A stretch of DNA of 64,000 nt from Actinacidiphila acididurans (GCF_016918855.1 NZ_JADKYB010000005.1:372001-436000); one strand, 5' to 3'. Positions 41,782-51,476 are shown, counted from the stretch's first letter. A program made the numbers and translations. The notes: generated by a model from the letters alone, not told the origin.

Positions 41782-43464
41782 TCAGGACACGTTCAGCGCG
41801 GTGTCGTCGACGACGAAGCTGGTCTGGAGGGTGGAGTCCTCGGCGCCGGTGAACTTCAGGGTGACCGTCTTGCCCGCGTACGAGGACAGGTCGACGGTGC
41901 GCTGCTGGAAGCCGGTGGCGGCGTTGGCGTTGGAGTACGTGGCGAGCGTGGTGGTGGTGCTGCCGACGACCGCCTGGAGCTTGAGGGTGTCGTAGGCGGT
42001 CGAGCCGGTCTCGGCGGTGTCGATGTGCAGCCAGTAGCTCAGGCTCGCGGTGGTGCAGCCGGCCGGCACGGTGACGGACTGGGAGAGCGTGTCGGTGTGG
42101 GTGCTGCCGTAGCCGTCCATCCACGCCTTCCAGGAGCCGGAGTGGGCGGCCTCGCTGCTGGAGTTGCTGACCACGCCGCTGCTGGCGGTCCAGGGCGCGG
42201 CGGTGCCGGTCTCGAAACCGGGGTTGCCGAGCAGCTGGGACGGGGTGCAGCCGGTGCCGCCGGAGGAGCCGACGGTCCAGGTGAACGTGGCGGTGCCGCT
42301 CGGGCCGGTGCTGTCGGTGGCGGTCGCGGTCACCGTGTACGTGCCGGCGGTGGTGGGCGTGCCGGAGATCAGGCCGGTCGCCGGGGCGATGCTCAGGCCC
42401 GCGGGCAGGCCGCCGGCGGTCCAGCTCAGCGTGCCGCCGGCGGTGTCGGTGGCCCCGAGCTGGAGCGAGGCGGCGGTGCCGGCCGTGCCGGTCTGGCTGC
42501 CCGGGTTGGTGACGGTGACGCTGCCCGTGGTGCCGCCGGTGGTCCAGGCGTCGGTGACGGGGGTGGCGGTCGCGGCGGAACCGGCGTACGGCAGGCCGTA
42601 CATGTCCTCGACGGTGCGCAGCACGCCGAAGTGGTCGAGGTGCTCGGTGTACGTGCCGGGCTTGACGGGCTGGCCGTTGAAGAAGGTGGCGATGCGGTTC
42701 GGGCCGGTGCTGTCGTCCTCGTCGAAGGTGGTGATCAGCAGGCTGTTGTGGGTCTTGGCCCACTGCACGTAGCCGTCGAGGTGGGTCTTCAGCCACGTGT
42801 CACCGGTGGCGATGGAGCAGTCGTGGATGTCGTCGCACAGGTTCGGGATCACCCAGGAGACGGTGGGGAGCTGGGTGTAGTCCGTGGGGAAGGCGGTGAA
42901 GGGCTGGTTGTCGGCCGCCGGCACGTTGCTGAAGTTCACCCAGGGGCTGTGCTTGCGGGCGTAGCCGTGGGTGCCGGAGGTGCACACCGTGGAGCCGGCC
43001 GAGGGCAGGCTCTCGGAGTAGCCGGTGAAGGTCAGGCCCTTGGCGATGAGCTGCGACGCCTCGTTGGTGGTGCTGAAGGTGTGCGGGCAGGAGTCGTCGG
43101 TCACGCCCTGGTTGGACCCGGAGAACAAGTCCAGGTAGTTGGGCTGGCTCGGGTGCTCGATGGCGTAGGAGTTGGTGAAGTTCGCCCCGCTGGAGGCCAG
43201 CTGGTTGAAGTACGGGGCGCTGGAGTTGCCGACGATCGAGCCGGCCGAGGTGTTCTCGAAGACGACGATCACGACGTGGTCGGGGCGGGGCACCGCGGCG
43301 GTGGCTGCGGGTGCCTTCCCGGCGGCGGTCGTCACGGTCCTCGCGGCGGTCGCGGACTTCGCGGCGGTGGCGGGCTGGGCGGCGGCCGCGGTGGTGAGGG
43401 CGGCGGACAGGCCCGCCAGCAGCCCCAGGGTCGCCAGGGCCGAACTCATACGTTTCGCGCGCAC
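41782..43464 (-). CDS. Secreted phosphoesterase (acid phosphatase type) with Ig-like and C-terminal beta domains
   Basis: The GTG at 43464 behind GGAG gives 560 residues with a signal peptide (about 1-30). Residues 55-300 form a phosphoesterase domain: [51 protein letters not shown] and [11 protein letters not shown], as in the AcpA/phospholipase C group. Residues of about 310-395 are a putative Ig domain ([19 protein letters not shown]). The C-terminus (about 405-560) begins [17 protein letters not shown], a jelly-roll-like, carbohydrate-binding-type module. It is extracellular and probably releases phosphate from a polymer-bound substrate; that is inference. A long inverted repeat lies upstream at 43606-43641. 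Confidence 0.83.
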   Translation of the reverse strand: MRAKRMSSALATLGLLAGLSAALTTAAAAQPATAAKSATAARTVTTAAGKAPAATAAVPRPDHVVIVVFENTSAGSIVGNSSAPYFNQLASSGANFTNSYAIEHPSQPNYLDLFSGSNQGVTDDSCPHTFSTTNEASQLIAKGLTFTGYSESLPSAGSTVCTSGTHGYARKHSPWVNFSNVPAADNQPFTAFPTDYTQLPTVSWVIPNLCDDIHDCSIATGDTWLKTHLDGYVQWAKTHNSLLITTFDEDDSTGPNRIATFFNGQPVKPGTYTEHLDHFGVLRTVEDMYGLPYAGSAATATPVTDAWTTGGTTGSVTVTNPGSQTGTAGTAASLQLGATDTAGGTLSWTAGGLPAGLSIAPATGLISGTPTTAGTYTVTATATDSTGPSGTATFTWTVGSSGGTGCTPSQLLGNPGFETGTAAPWTASSGVVSNSSSEAAHSGSWKAWMDGYGSTHTDTLSQSVTVPAGCTTASLSYWLHIDTAETGSTAYDTLKLQAVVGSTTTTLATYSNANAATGFQQRTVDLSSYAGKTVTLKFTGAEDSTLQTSFVVDDTALNVS

Positions 43465-43605
43465 GGTGGTCTCCTCGTCCTTGTGCAGTCCTCGTGCACC
43501 GATTGCCTCGGAGCACGGGCCGAACTCCGGTTCGAGCGCATGCGGAACCGGCCCGTGGATCACCGCGGGCCGCGCCTCGCCGCCTGACGACGGGGCGAGG
43601 CCATC

Positions 43606-43641
43606 TTCTACATCTTGTCCGTGCTCAGACAAGACGTAGAA
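43606..43641. promoter_or_regulatory. 36-bp inverted repeat between MFS and phosphoesterase genes
   Basis: TTCTACATCTTGTC (43606-43619) and GACAAGACGTAGAA (43628-43641) pair at 13 of 14 positions around an 8-base loop. It lies 43 bp beyond the MFS stop and about 140 bp before the phosphoesterase start, so it could be a terminator or an operator. Its ends resemble BlaI half-sites, but the spacing is wrong. Confidence 0.6.
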
Positions 43642-43683
43642 GGTGAAGACCGGGTGGCGCGGAGCTTGTGGGCGGGAGGGCGC

Positions 43684-45036
43684 TCAGCGGCCGGGGGTAC
43701 GGGACGCCGGGTCCGCTTCCCCGGCCTGCTCGGTGTCCGCGGCCCGCTCGGTACCGGACGGTGAACCCGTCACCACGAACGAGCCCGACGCGGCGGCGCC
43801 CCGCACCATCCGGGTGGACAGCACCAGCGCGACGGCCACGATCACGACGAACACCAGCATGACCGTGCGCGCGGCCACGTACTGCGTGGCGACGCCCAGG
43901 CCCACCACCGGGACCGACAGGCCGATGTAGGCGCCGAGGAAGTAGCCGGCCAGCACCTCGGCGCGGGACTCGGGCGGGGCGGTGGCACCGGCCGCGCCCA
44001 GTGCGCCGCGGAAGGCCAGGCCGCCGCCGGCGCCGCTGAGCACACCGCCGACCACGAAGACCGTGAGGTTCGGCAACCACATGCCGGCGGCCAGCAGGGC
44101 CAGCCCCGGGACCAGCAGCAGCGGCGCGACCCGCAGCATCAGGTGCAGCCCGGCCCGGCTGAACGCGATCTGGGCGACGGCGCCCGCGGCGAAGGCCGAG
44201 AACGGCACCGCGCCGGCCACCGCGTGCGAACTCTGGTGCAGCGTGCCCGCCAGGAAGCTCGGCGCGAGCGAGTTGAACACGCCGAAGACGGCGAAGGCGG
44301 CCAGACCCGCGGCGGTGGCGGCGAAGAACATCCGGCGGGCGTGCGCCGGGACGGCCATCCGCTGCGGGCGGTACGGCGGCGCGGGGTCCGGGCGCGTCGC
44401 GGTCTCGGGGGCGACCGCCACCAGCACCGCGAGCAGCAGCAGCGCGGCGCCGAAGACCACGTACGACAGGTGCAGCGGCTGCGGGGCGTACTGCGCGAGC
44501 AGCCCGGCGACCAGCGGGCCGACGCCTATGCCGCCGAGGTTGGCGGCGGTGGCGACCACCTGGGCCTTGCGGGTCGGCCCGGCGGGCGCGCCCTTGACGG
44601 TGCCCTGGTGGAGTTCGGCCAGGTACGCGGTGGCGGTGGCAGTGGTCAGCCCGACCGAGATCCCGTTGACCACACGGGCCACCAGCAGCCCGGGCAGGCT
44701 GGGCTCGGTCAGGAAGATCGTCGCGCTGACCACGTCGATCAGCAGCGCGGGCACCAGCACCCGCTTGCGGCCGATCCAGTCCGACACATGGCCGCCCAGG
44801 AACAGGCTGACGATCACGCCGACCGCGTACACCGCGTACACGACCGTGATCATGATCGTGGAGAAGTGGTCGCGGTGCTGGTAGAGCACGTACAGCGGGG
44901 TCGGGACCGCCGAGAAGCCCATGTTCACCAGGAAGGCGAGCATGGCGACCCAGAACCCGAACGAGTGATGCCGTCGCCGGCGCCGGAGCCCGGCGTGGTG
45001 CTCCGGCGCGGTGCCGGCAGTGGTCGCAGCGGTCAT
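43684..45036 (-). CDS. MFS transporter (12-TMS), divergent from a LysR regulator
   Basis: The 450-residue protein has 12 membrane segments and motif A as GGHVSDWIGRKRVLV. The N-terminus carries a basic/His stretch (LRRRRRHHSFGF), and the C-terminal 40 residues are hydrophilic. It resembles actinomycete drug/metabolite exporters. It is divergent from the LysR gene at 45197, the common arrangement in which LysR activates the exporter upon sensing its substrate. The substrate is not known. Confidence 0.9.
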   Translation of the reverse strand: MTAATTAGTAPEHHAGLRRRRRHHSFGFWVAMLAFLVNMGFSAVPTPLYVLYQHRDHFSTIMITVVYAVYAVGVIVSLFLGGHVSDWIGRKRVLVPALLIDVVSATIFLTEPSLPGLLVARVVNGISVGLTTATATAYLAELHQGTVKGAPAGPTRKAQVVATAANLGGIGVGPLVAGLLAQYAPQPLHLSYVVFGAALLLLAVLVAVAPETATRPDPAPPYRPQRMAVPAHARRMFFAATAAGLAAFAVFGVFNSLAPSFLAGTLHQSSHAVAGAVPFSAFAAGAVAQIAFSRAGLHLMLRVAPLLLVPGLALLAAGMWLPNLTVFVVGGVLSGAGGGLAFRGALGAAGATAPPESRAEVLAGYFLGAYIGLSVPVVGLGVATQYVAARTVMLVFVVIVAVALVLSTRMVRGAAASGSFVVTGSPSGTERAADTEQAGEADPASRTPGR

Positions 45037-45196
45037 GATGCGTCCTTCGTTTCCTCGTCGGTCCCGCGGCGCTCCGCGGTCCTCCGCATCTCAGGGTCGG
45101 CCCGGCACGGTTATGCTGTCCAACGAAGAGTTTCGATGACGGCTATGAAGCGCATGAATAAGCGCACGCCGGCGAGCCGGACCGCGGGAAGAGCCG

Positions 45197-46138
45197 ATGG
45201 AACTGCGCAACCTCGAACATTTCGTGGCCGTCGCGGAGGAGGGCAGCTTCACCCGCGCCGCCGAGCGACTGCACCTGGTGCAGTCCACGCTGTCGGTGTC
45301 GGTCAAGTCGCTGGAGAAGGAGCTGGGCGGCCCGCTGTTCGACCGTTCGACGCATCATGTGGCGCTGACCGACGCGGGCCGGGCTCTGCTGGTCGAGGCG
45401 CGGCACGCGCTCGCCGCGGTGGAGGCGGCCCGGGACGCGGTGGCCGCGGTGCACGGCGGGCTGCGCGGCACCGTACGGGTCGGCATCATGCACTCGCTGA
45501 CGCTGATCGACCTGGCGGCGCTGCTCACCCGCTACCACCGGGAGCACCCGGAGGTGCAGATCGTGCCCAGCACCGCGCAGGGCGGGTCGGTGGAGCTGGC
45601 CGCTCAGGTGACGGACGGCCGGCTCGACCTGGCCTTCGTCTCGCTGCCCGGCGGCCGTCCACCGGGCCTGAGCGTGCATCCGCTGGCCACCGAGCCGCTG
45701 CTGCTGGCCTGCCAGGACGACCACCCCTTCGCCCGCCGCTCCGTGGTGCCGCTCGCCGAGCTGGACGGGGAGCGGTTCGTGGACTTCCCCGCGGGCTGGG
45801 GCACCCGGCTGAGCGTGGACCGGCTGTTCCTGGCCGAGGGGCTGCGCCGGGTGATCGCCGTCGAGGTCACCGACATCCCCACCGTGACGGAACTGGTCCG
45901 GGCCGGATTCGGCTTCGCCTTCCTCACCGCCTCCCTGACCCGGGACTCCCCCGCCATCACCCTGCGCCCGGTCCGGCCCACCCCGCAGTTCGCGGTCTCC
46001 CTGGTCACCCCGGCGACCCGCCGGCTCTCCGCCGCCGCCCGCGCCCTGGCCGACCTCGTGCTGAGCATGTTCGACCCGGCTGCGCAGCAGGTCCGGACAC
46101 GCGTCCGCCCCGGGCGGGAAACCCGGGGCGGACGGTGA
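45197..46138 (+). CDS. LysR family transcriptional regulator
   Basis: The 313-residue protein has the LysR helix-turn-helix at residues 1-60 (MELRNLEHFVAVAEEGSFTR, then AAERLHLVQSTLSVSVKSLE) and a type 2 periplasmic-binding-like effector domain at about 90-295. It is divergent from an MFS gene across 160 bp that contain GCGCATGAATAAGCGC, a candidate binding site. Its 3' end overlaps a strong hairpin. Confidence 0.94.
   Translation: MELRNLEHFVAVAEEGSFTRAAERLHLVQSTLSVSVKSLEKELGGPLFDRSTHHVALTDAGRALLVEARHALAAVEAARDAVAAVHGGLRGTVRVGIMHSLTLIDLAALLTRYHREHPEVQIVPSTAQGGSVELAAQVTDGRLDLAFVSLPGGRPPGLSVHPLATEPLLLACQDDHPFARRSVVPLAELDGERFVDFPAGWGTRLSVDRLFLAEGLRRVIAVEVTDIPTVTELVRAGFGFAFLTASLTRDSPAITLRPVRPTPQFAVSLVTPATRRLSAAARALADLVLSMFDPAAQQVRTRVRPGRETRGGR
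46102..46134. terminator. Bidirectional terminator at the lysR 3' end
   Basis: 13-bp perfect arms CGTCCGCCCCGGG and CCCGGGGCGGACG enclose a 7-base loop. The hairpin lies within the last codons of lysR and 16 bp beyond the stop of the convergent GH3 gene, so it can serve both. Confidence 0.85.
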
Positions 46139-46150
46139 TTGCGTGATCGG

Positions 46151-49100
46151 TCAGTCGGCGGTGACCGTCGTGGGGTTGTTCAGGTTGCCGCTCAGCGGGA
46201 GGTTGCGGGAGGAGTCGCCGACCAGGATCTGGTACGTGCCGGCGTTCGCCACCCAGTGGCCCGCGGTGGTGCTCCAGGACGCGAGGTCATGGGCCTTCAC
46301 CGTGAAGGTGACGGTGCCCGAGGCCCCCGGGTTGAGGGTGATCCGCTGGAACCCCTTGAGCTGGTGCGGGGGTTCGCCGGCCGACGCGGGGTCGCCCACG
46401 TAGAGCTGGGCCACATCGGTGCCGGCCCGGCTGCCGGTGTTGGTGACGGTCGCGGTCACCGTGGCCTGGCCGTTGTTCAGCGCCCCGACCTGGAGGTTGC
46501 CGAAGGAGAAGCTGGTGTACGACAGGCCGTACCCGAACGGGAACAGCGGCGTGAGGTTGTTGCTGTCGTACCAGCGGTAGCCCACCTTCAGGCCCTCGGA
46601 GTAGTCCACCGCGCCGTTCTGGCCGGGCCACTGGGCGGTGGTGTTCGCCGGGACCTGGGAGAGCGAGGTCGGGAAGGTGACCGGCAGGTGGCCCGAGGGG
46701 TTGACGTCGCCGAACAGCAGCGCGGCGATCCCCTGGCCGTACTCCTGACCGTCGTAGAAGCCCTCGAAGACGCCGGCGACCTGGTTCAGCCACGGCATCA
46801 GGACGGTCGAGTTGTTGTTGAGCACGACGATGGTGTGCGGGTTGGCCGCGGCCACCGCCGAGATCAGCGCGTCCTGGTTGTTCGGCAGGTTGAGGGAGGG
46901 GTTGTCGGCCTCCTCGTGCCCGTAGTTGTCGCTGGCGAACACCACCGCGACGCCGGAGGACTGGGCGAGGGCCGCGGCCGCGTTCACGTCCGAGCCGTCG
47001 TTGTAGGTCACCTTGGTGTTGGTGCCGGCCAGCCGTTCCTGGATGCCGACCAGCGGGGTGTACGTACCGCTGCTGGTGACCGTGCCGCTGCCGCCGCCGA
47101 TGGTCTGCGTGCCCGGGCCCGCGTCCACGCCGATCACGGCCAGCGAGGACAGGGAGCCGGAGTTGAGCGGCAGCGTGCCGTTGTTCTTCAGCAGCACCGT
47201 GCCCTCCTCGACGCCCTGGAGCGCGACCTGGCGGTGCGCCGGGGTGGTCACGACGGCCTTGGTGTTGCCGGTGGGCGCCTTGTCGAACATGCCGAACCGG
47301 AACATCTGGGTGAGCACCCGCGACACCATGGTGTCCAGGGTGGCCTGGCTGACCTGGCCGTTCTGCACGGCCTGGATCAGGTAGTCGGCGTAGTAGTAGC
47401 CGCTGGGCATCTCCACCGTGAGCCCGGCGTTGGCCGACTCCACCGTGGAGTGGATGGCGCCCCAGTCGGAGGTCACGAACCCGGTGAACCCGGCCTGCTG
47501 GTACAGGCCCTTGTTGAGGATGTCGGGGTTCTGGCAGGACGGCACGTTGTTGACGTTGCTGTACGCGCACATCACCGCCGCGGCCCCGCCCTGCTTGATC
47601 GAGGTCTGGAACGCGGGCAGGTAGATCTCCTGGAGGGTGCGCGCGTCCACGTTGATCGTGCCGGCCGGCTGCTCGATGTTGTACGCGGCCGCGTGCTTGA
47701 CCTCGGCCATCACGCCCTTGTCCTGGATGCCCAGGATGTCGGCCGAGCCCATCTGGCCGGACAGGTACGGGTCCTCGCCGTAGGTCTCGTACGACCGGCC
47801 CCAGCGCGGGTCGCGGACGATGTTGATGGTCGGGCCGAGCGCGACGTTCACGCCCTTCCCGGCGAACTCCTCGCCGACCGCGTTGCCGTAGGCGCGCTGC
47901 CAGGCGGTGTCGAAGGTCGCGGCGGAGGCCATGCCGTCGGGCATCTGGGTCACCCCGCCCAGGCCGTCGCCGACGCCGGACGGGCCGTCCTCCAGGTTGA
48001 GGTCGGGGATGCACAGCGACGGAATGCCGACGATCTTGCCGATGTAGTCGGGGTCGTTGGTGCCGTGCAGCATCGACACCTTCTGCTGGAGCGTCATCTG
48101 CCCCATGAGCTGCGCGACCCGGGTGGAGGTGGCGGCCGTGGAGTTGATCCAGGGGCAGTTGCCCGGGGCCGGCTGCGAGGGCGGCGGCGGGATCGTCGCG
48201 GTCACCCCGCCGACGGTGTAGACCTCGAAGTCCCACAGCGAGTAGCCGTAGGCCGTGGCGCGCGCGGTGCCGTACATCCGGATGTACCGGCCGGTGCCCG
48301 TGACGTTGACGCTCTGGACGCCGCCGGTGCCGGTGGTGGTCGAGTAGACCGAGGTCCAGTTGGCGCCGTCGTTGGAGAGCTGGATCTGGAAGCCGGTGGC
48401 GTAGGCGTTCTCCCAGCGCAGCACGACCTGGCAGACCGGCAGGGCCGCGCCGAGGTCGACCTGGAGCCACTGCGGGTCGGAGGCCGCGCTCGCCCAGCGG
48501 GTGATGTCGGCGCCGTCCACGGCGTAGTAGGCCGAGTAGCCGGGGTCGTTGTCCTGGATCGAGGAGGCCGTGACGGGGTGGCCGAGGGCGGCGTTGTTCG
48601 GGCCGCAGTTGCCGCCGGTGCCGCCACCGGTGGTGCCGCCAGTGGTGCCTCCCGTTCCGCCTCCAGTGGTGCCGGAGCCGCCGGTGTGCACCTGGAACTC
48701 CCAGAGGGAGTAGCCGTAACCCGTGCCGCGCGCGGTGCCGTACATCCGCACGTACCGGCCGGTCCCGGAGACGTTCAGCGTCTGCGTGCCGCCGGTGCCG
48801 GTGGTCGTGGAGTAGACCGGTGTCCAGGTGGTGCCGTCGGTGGAGACCTGGATCTGGAAGGCGGTCGCGTACGCGGTCTCCCAGTTCAGGATCACCTGGC
48901 AGACCGGGACGCTGGAACCGAGGTCGACCTGCAGCCACTGCGGGTCCGAGGCGGCACTCGACCAGCGGGTGCCGGTGTTGCCGTCGACGGCGGCGGACGC
49001 CGGGGTACCGGCGTTCTCGGTGGAGGAGGCGGTGGCCGGCTGGTTCTGCGCCGCGTTCTGCGTGCCGCAGGTGCCGCCGGTGCCGCCCGATCCGCCGGTG

Positions 49101-49606
49101 CCGTAGACCTGGAACTCCCACAGCGAGTAGCCGTAGCCGGTGGCGCGCGCGGTGCCGTACATCCGCACGTACCGGCCGGTGCCCGAGACGTTCAGCGTCT
49201 GGGTGCCGCCGGTGCCGGTGGTGGTCGAGTAGACGGACGTCCAGGTGCTGGCGTCGCTGGAGACCTGGATCTGGAAGGCCGTGGCGTAGGCGGTCTCCCA
49301 GTTGAGCACCACCTGCGAGACGGTCGCGGACGCGCCGAGGTCGACCTGGAGCCACTGCGGGTCCGAGGCGGCACTCGACCAGCGGGTGCCGGTGTTGCCG
49401 TCGACGGCGGCGGACGCCGGGGTGCCCGCGTTCTCGGTGGAGGAGGCGGTGGCCGGCCTGCCCTGCGAGAGCAGGGAGACATCGGCGTGCGCGGATCCGG
49501 AGGTGCTGAACAGGGCGGCGATCAGGGCGAGGACCACTGCCGCGGCCTGCCACAGGACGAGAGGTTGTCGGGCGACGCGGCGCGTCGCCCGAGCACTGGC
49601 ATGCAT
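46151..49606 (-). CDS. Secreted GH3 beta-glycosidase with three discoidin (F5/8C) modules
   Basis: ATG 49606 behind GGGAG gives 1151 residues. After a signal peptide (about 1-42, ending GSAHAD) come three discoidin modules at about 50-168, 187-305 and 342-460; the first two are almost identical (417-bp period in DNA). Gly/Thr linkers separate them. The GH3 N-terminal barrel (about 480-775) contains LNLEDGPSGVGDG, DPRWGRSYETYGEDPYLSG and the nucleophile D714 in VTSDWGA. The GH3 C-terminal domain (about 800-1020) and a fibronectin-like domain (about 1058-1135) follow. It would act on beta-linked glycans or glycosides outside the cell while the discoidin modules hold the polymer. The exact sugar is unknown. 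The LacI-type palindrome at 50034 may control it. Confidence 0.9.
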   Translation of the reverse strand: MHASARATRRVARQPLVLWQAAAVVLALIAALFSTSGSAHADVSLLSQGRPATASSTENAGTPASAAVDGNTGTRWSSAASDPQWLQVDLGASATVSQVVLNWETAYATAFQIQVSSDASTWTSVYSTTTGTGGTQTLNVSGTGRYVRMYGTARATGYGYSLWEFQVYGTGGSGGTGGTCGTQNAAQNQPATASSTENAGTPASAAVDGNTGTRWSSAASDPQWLQVDLGSSVPVCQVILNWETAYATAFQIQVSTDGTTWTPVYSTTTGTGGTQTLNVSGTGRYVRMYGTARGTGYGYSLWEFQVHTGGSGTTGGGTGGTTGGTTGGGTGGNCGPNNAALGHPVTASSIQDNDPGYSAYYAVDGADITRWASAASDPQWLQVDLGAALPVCQVVLRWENAYATGFQIQLSNDGANWTSVYSTTTGTGGVQSVNVTGTGRYIRMYGTARATAYGYSLWDFEVYTVGGVTATIPPPPSQPAPGNCPWINSTAATSTRVAQLMGQMTLQQKVSMLHGTNDPDYIGKIVGIPSLCIPDLNLEDGPSGVGDGLGGVTQMPDGMASAATFDTAWQRAYGNAVGEEFAGKGVNVALGPTINIVRDPRWGRSYETYGEDPYLSGQMGSADILGIQDKGVMAEVKHAAAYNIEQPAGTINVDARTLQEIYLPAFQTSIKQGGAAAVMCAYSNVNNVPSCQNPDILNKGLYQQAGFTGFVTSDWGAIHSTVESANAGLTVEMPSGYYYADYLIQAVQNGQVSQATLDTMVSRVLTQMFRFGMFDKAPTGNTKAVVTTPAHRQVALQGVEEGTVLLKNNGTLPLNSGSLSSLAVIGVDAGPGTQTIGGGSGTVTSSGTYTPLVGIQERLAGTNTKVTYNDGSDVNAAAALAQSSGVAVVFASDNYGHEEADNPSLNLPNNQDALISAVAAANPHTIVVLNNNSTVLMPWLNQVAGVFEGFYDGQEYGQGIAALLFGDVNPSGHLPVTFPTSLSQVPANTTAQWPGQNGAVDYSEGLKVGYRWYDSNNLTPLFPFGYGLSYTSFSFGNLQVGALNNGQATVTATVTNTGSRAGTDVAQLYVGDPASAGEPPHQLKGFQRITLNPGASGTVTFTVKAHDLASWSTTAGHWVANAGTYQILVGDSSRNLPLSGNLNNPTTVTAD

Positions 49607-50256
49607 GGTGCTCCCAGGGGGGTGGCGGGCCCGGCGGGCCCGCGGGACAGGAGGAAACGGGTGGTGGGGCACCCGGATGCGGCGCGTGGCGCGCCGCGGG
49701 GGCGGCGGCGGTCCGGACCGTGGCGCCGGGTGGCGGCGCCGTGTCGGCCGGAGCCGGTCGAGGGTTCCGCGTTTCCGCGTGGTGCGCGGTCGCGTGCCGG
49801 GTCGCCGCCGGTGGGACCGGGGTCCGCGGCGGCCTCAGATACGGGGATGCGCGCGCGGTACGGAGCGGCTGTCGGGCGGTGCGGTCGCGTGCCCCATGTG
49901 CGCTCGCCCTTCCTGTGACGAGAACTCGAAGACCCCGGTGTGCGCCGGGCGTGCGCCCGGGGAGAGCGGCCCGGGAGGCTCGCGGACGACCTAGGATCCC
50001 TGCGGATCGGCTCGGACCACCCCGGAGCATCTCGGAGAGCGCTCTCCAAGCCCGGATCTCAGCACGCCCGTTCCCCCGCCGTCAAGAGGATTCGCGCCAC
50101 CGGTCCGCCCGGCCGGGACCCGCCGGGACATCACTCTCCGCACAGATGTTCACCGGTCAGCCATACGGCCCGCATCACCTGTTCACCTGGCGGCAATTCG
50201 GTGCACGGTGGGACGTACCGCCCTCGGCGGGGCGGGTTGCGAAGCCTCCGAACACC
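49607..50256. other. Long divergent gap between the GH3 and uppP genes
   Basis: These 650 bp show no convincing gene. A 19-codon frame on the minus strand (ATG near 49897, ribosome-site-like GGAAGGGCGAGC) is the only one with translation signals and may be a leader. The palindrome at 50034-50047 is noted separately. Confidence 0.55.
50034..50047. promoter_or_regulatory. LacI-type palindrome GGAGAGCGCTCTCC
   Basis: This is a perfect 14-bp palindrome with the central CG of LacI-family operators. Its core GAGCGCTC is shared with the CebR operator of Streptomyces (TGGGAGCGCTCCCA), which controls cellulose and beta-glucoside use. It lies about 430 bp before the GH3 gene, so a long 5' leader would be needed. 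Confidence 0.55.
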
Positions 50257-50293
50257 TTCTACATTCGCGTAGAACGTCTACAGTCCTGTAGAC
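50257..50293. promoter_or_regulatory. Paired BlaI-type operators in front of uppP
   Basis: TTCTACATTCGCGTAGAA (50257-50274) and GTCTACAGTCCTGTAGAC (50276-50293) are 18-bp palindromes one base apart. The second differs only at the centre from the box at 15113-15130. They end 50 bp before the uppP start. Confidence 0.85.
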
Positions 50294-50343
50294 CAATCGG
50301 CCGCACGGGCTGCCGCCCCGGCCCGCCTCCGACGAGGATTCCC

Positions 50344-51294
50344 GTGAGCGATCTGTCCTATCTCCAGGCCGTCACCATCGGCGCGCTGCAAGGCGTGACC
50401 GAGCTGTTCCCGGTCTCCAGCCTCGGCCACTCGGTCCTCGTGCCGGCCTTCATCGGGGGCTCCTGGCAGCACCTGGTCACCGAGAACGCCACCTCGAACT
50501 CCGAGGGATCCCCCTATCTGGCCTTCATCGTCGCCCTGCACGTCGCGACCGCCGGCGCCCTGCTGGTCTTCTACCGCAAGGACTGGGCGCGCATCATCGG
50601 CGCTTTCCTCACCACCCTGCGCACCCGCGCCATCACCAACTCCTCCGAACGGCTGGCCTGGCTGATCGTGGTCGCCACGATCCCGGTCGGCATCACCGGC
50701 CTCGTGCTGGAGCACACCTTCCGTACCCTGTTCGCCAAACCGCTGGCCGCCGCGATCTTCCTGGCGATCAATGGCCTGATCCTGCTGCTCGGCGAACGCC
50801 TGCGGCGCAATTCCGAGGCCCGGCGGACCGCCGACGCTCCCGTTCCCGCAACGGTCGGCGGCCCCGGCGCGGCGCTGGCCTCCGACATCCAGGACGGGTC
50901 CCGCACCGAGCGGAACCTGGCGACCCTGAGCTTCCGCGAGGCCGGTGTCATCGGCCTGTTCCAGACCCTCGCCCTGCTGGCCGGCATCAGCCGCTCGGGC
51001 ATCACCATGGTCGGCGGCCTGCTGCGCGGCCTGGACCACGAGGACGCGGCCAAGTTCTCCTTCCTGCTGGCCACTCCGGTCATTCTGGCCGCCGGCGTGT
51101 TGAAGCTGCCGACCCTGGCCGGGTCGTCCGCCTCCGGCATCCACGGCCAGGTGATCGCCGGCTTCATCGTGGCCGCGATCGCCGCGTACATCGCGGTGCG
51201 CTTCCTGTCCCGGTACTTCACCACCCGCACGCTGACGCCGTTCGCGATCTACTGCCTGGTCGTCGGAGCGGCGGGCATCGTCAACTTCGCCTGA
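50344..51294 (+). CDS. uppP: Undecaprenyl-diphosphate phosphatase
   Basis: GTG 50344 behind GAGG gives 316 residues, slightly longer than the usual 270-280 because of a loop at about 158-190. The BacA/UppP signatures are VTELFPVSSLGHSVL (16-30) and AGISRSG (213-219), with about eight membrane segments. The enzyme removes a phosphate from undecaprenyl pyrophosphate on the outer face of the membrane so that the lipid carrier can be reused for peptidoglycan and other polymers; extra copies give bacitracin tolerance. Upstream paired BlaI boxes suggest induced expression. The same frame is open to 49720, but that stretch is not UppP-like. Confidence 0.94.
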   Translation: MSDLSYLQAVTIGALQGVTELFPVSSLGHSVLVPAFIGGSWQHLVTENATSNSEGSPYLAFIVALHVATAGALLVFYRKDWARIIGAFLTTLRTRAITNSSERLAWLIVVATIPVGITGLVLEHTFRTLFAKPLAAAIFLAINGLILLLGERLRRNSEARRTADAPVPATVGGPGAALASDIQDGSRTERNLATLSFREAGVIGLFQTLALLAGISRSGITMVGGLLRGLDHEDAAKFSFLLATPVILAAGVLKLPTLAGSSASGIHGQVIAGFIVAAIAAYIAVRFLSRYFTTRTLTPFAIYCLVVGAAGIVNFA

Positions 51295-51414
51295 CACTCC
51301 GGCCCACGGTCGGCAGGCGGTTCCGCGCGCCCTGCCCGCGCCCCCACCGGTCCCGGGGGTGCGGGTGGGGTGCTTCCTTGTTCCGCCCCCGGCCTTGTCC
51401 CGGCTCGGCTCGGG

Positions 51415-51465
51415 CTCGGTTCGGGGGCTCGGTTCGGGGGCTCGGTTCGGGGGCTCGGTTCGGGC
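51415..51465. repeat. 13-bp tandem repeat CTCGGTTCGGGGG
   Basis: CTCGGT begins at 51415, 51428, 51441 and 51454. The array lies between the convergent uppP and blaI genes, where a terminator would be expected; no clear hairpin is seen. Confidence 0.85.
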
Positions 51466-51476
51466 CGTGCCCGGGG

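Noticed and set aside
49838..49897. 19-codon leader peptide upstream of the GH3 gene
   Set aside because: It has a ribosome-site-like sequence, but no attenuator structure or codon bias was seen and chance open frames of this size are common.
46139..49918. 1259-residue open frame antisense to the GH3 gene
   Set aside because: It is rich in Val, Gly and Arg with no recognisable domain, and the opposite strand encodes a complete signal peptide, discoidin and GH3 protein. Antisense frames stay open in such GC-rich genes.
49720..50343. N-terminal extension of UppP by 208 residues
   Set aside because: The extension contains the BlaI boxes and the LacI-type palindrome and has no UppP-like character; GTG 50344 has a ribosome site and gives a normal N-terminus.
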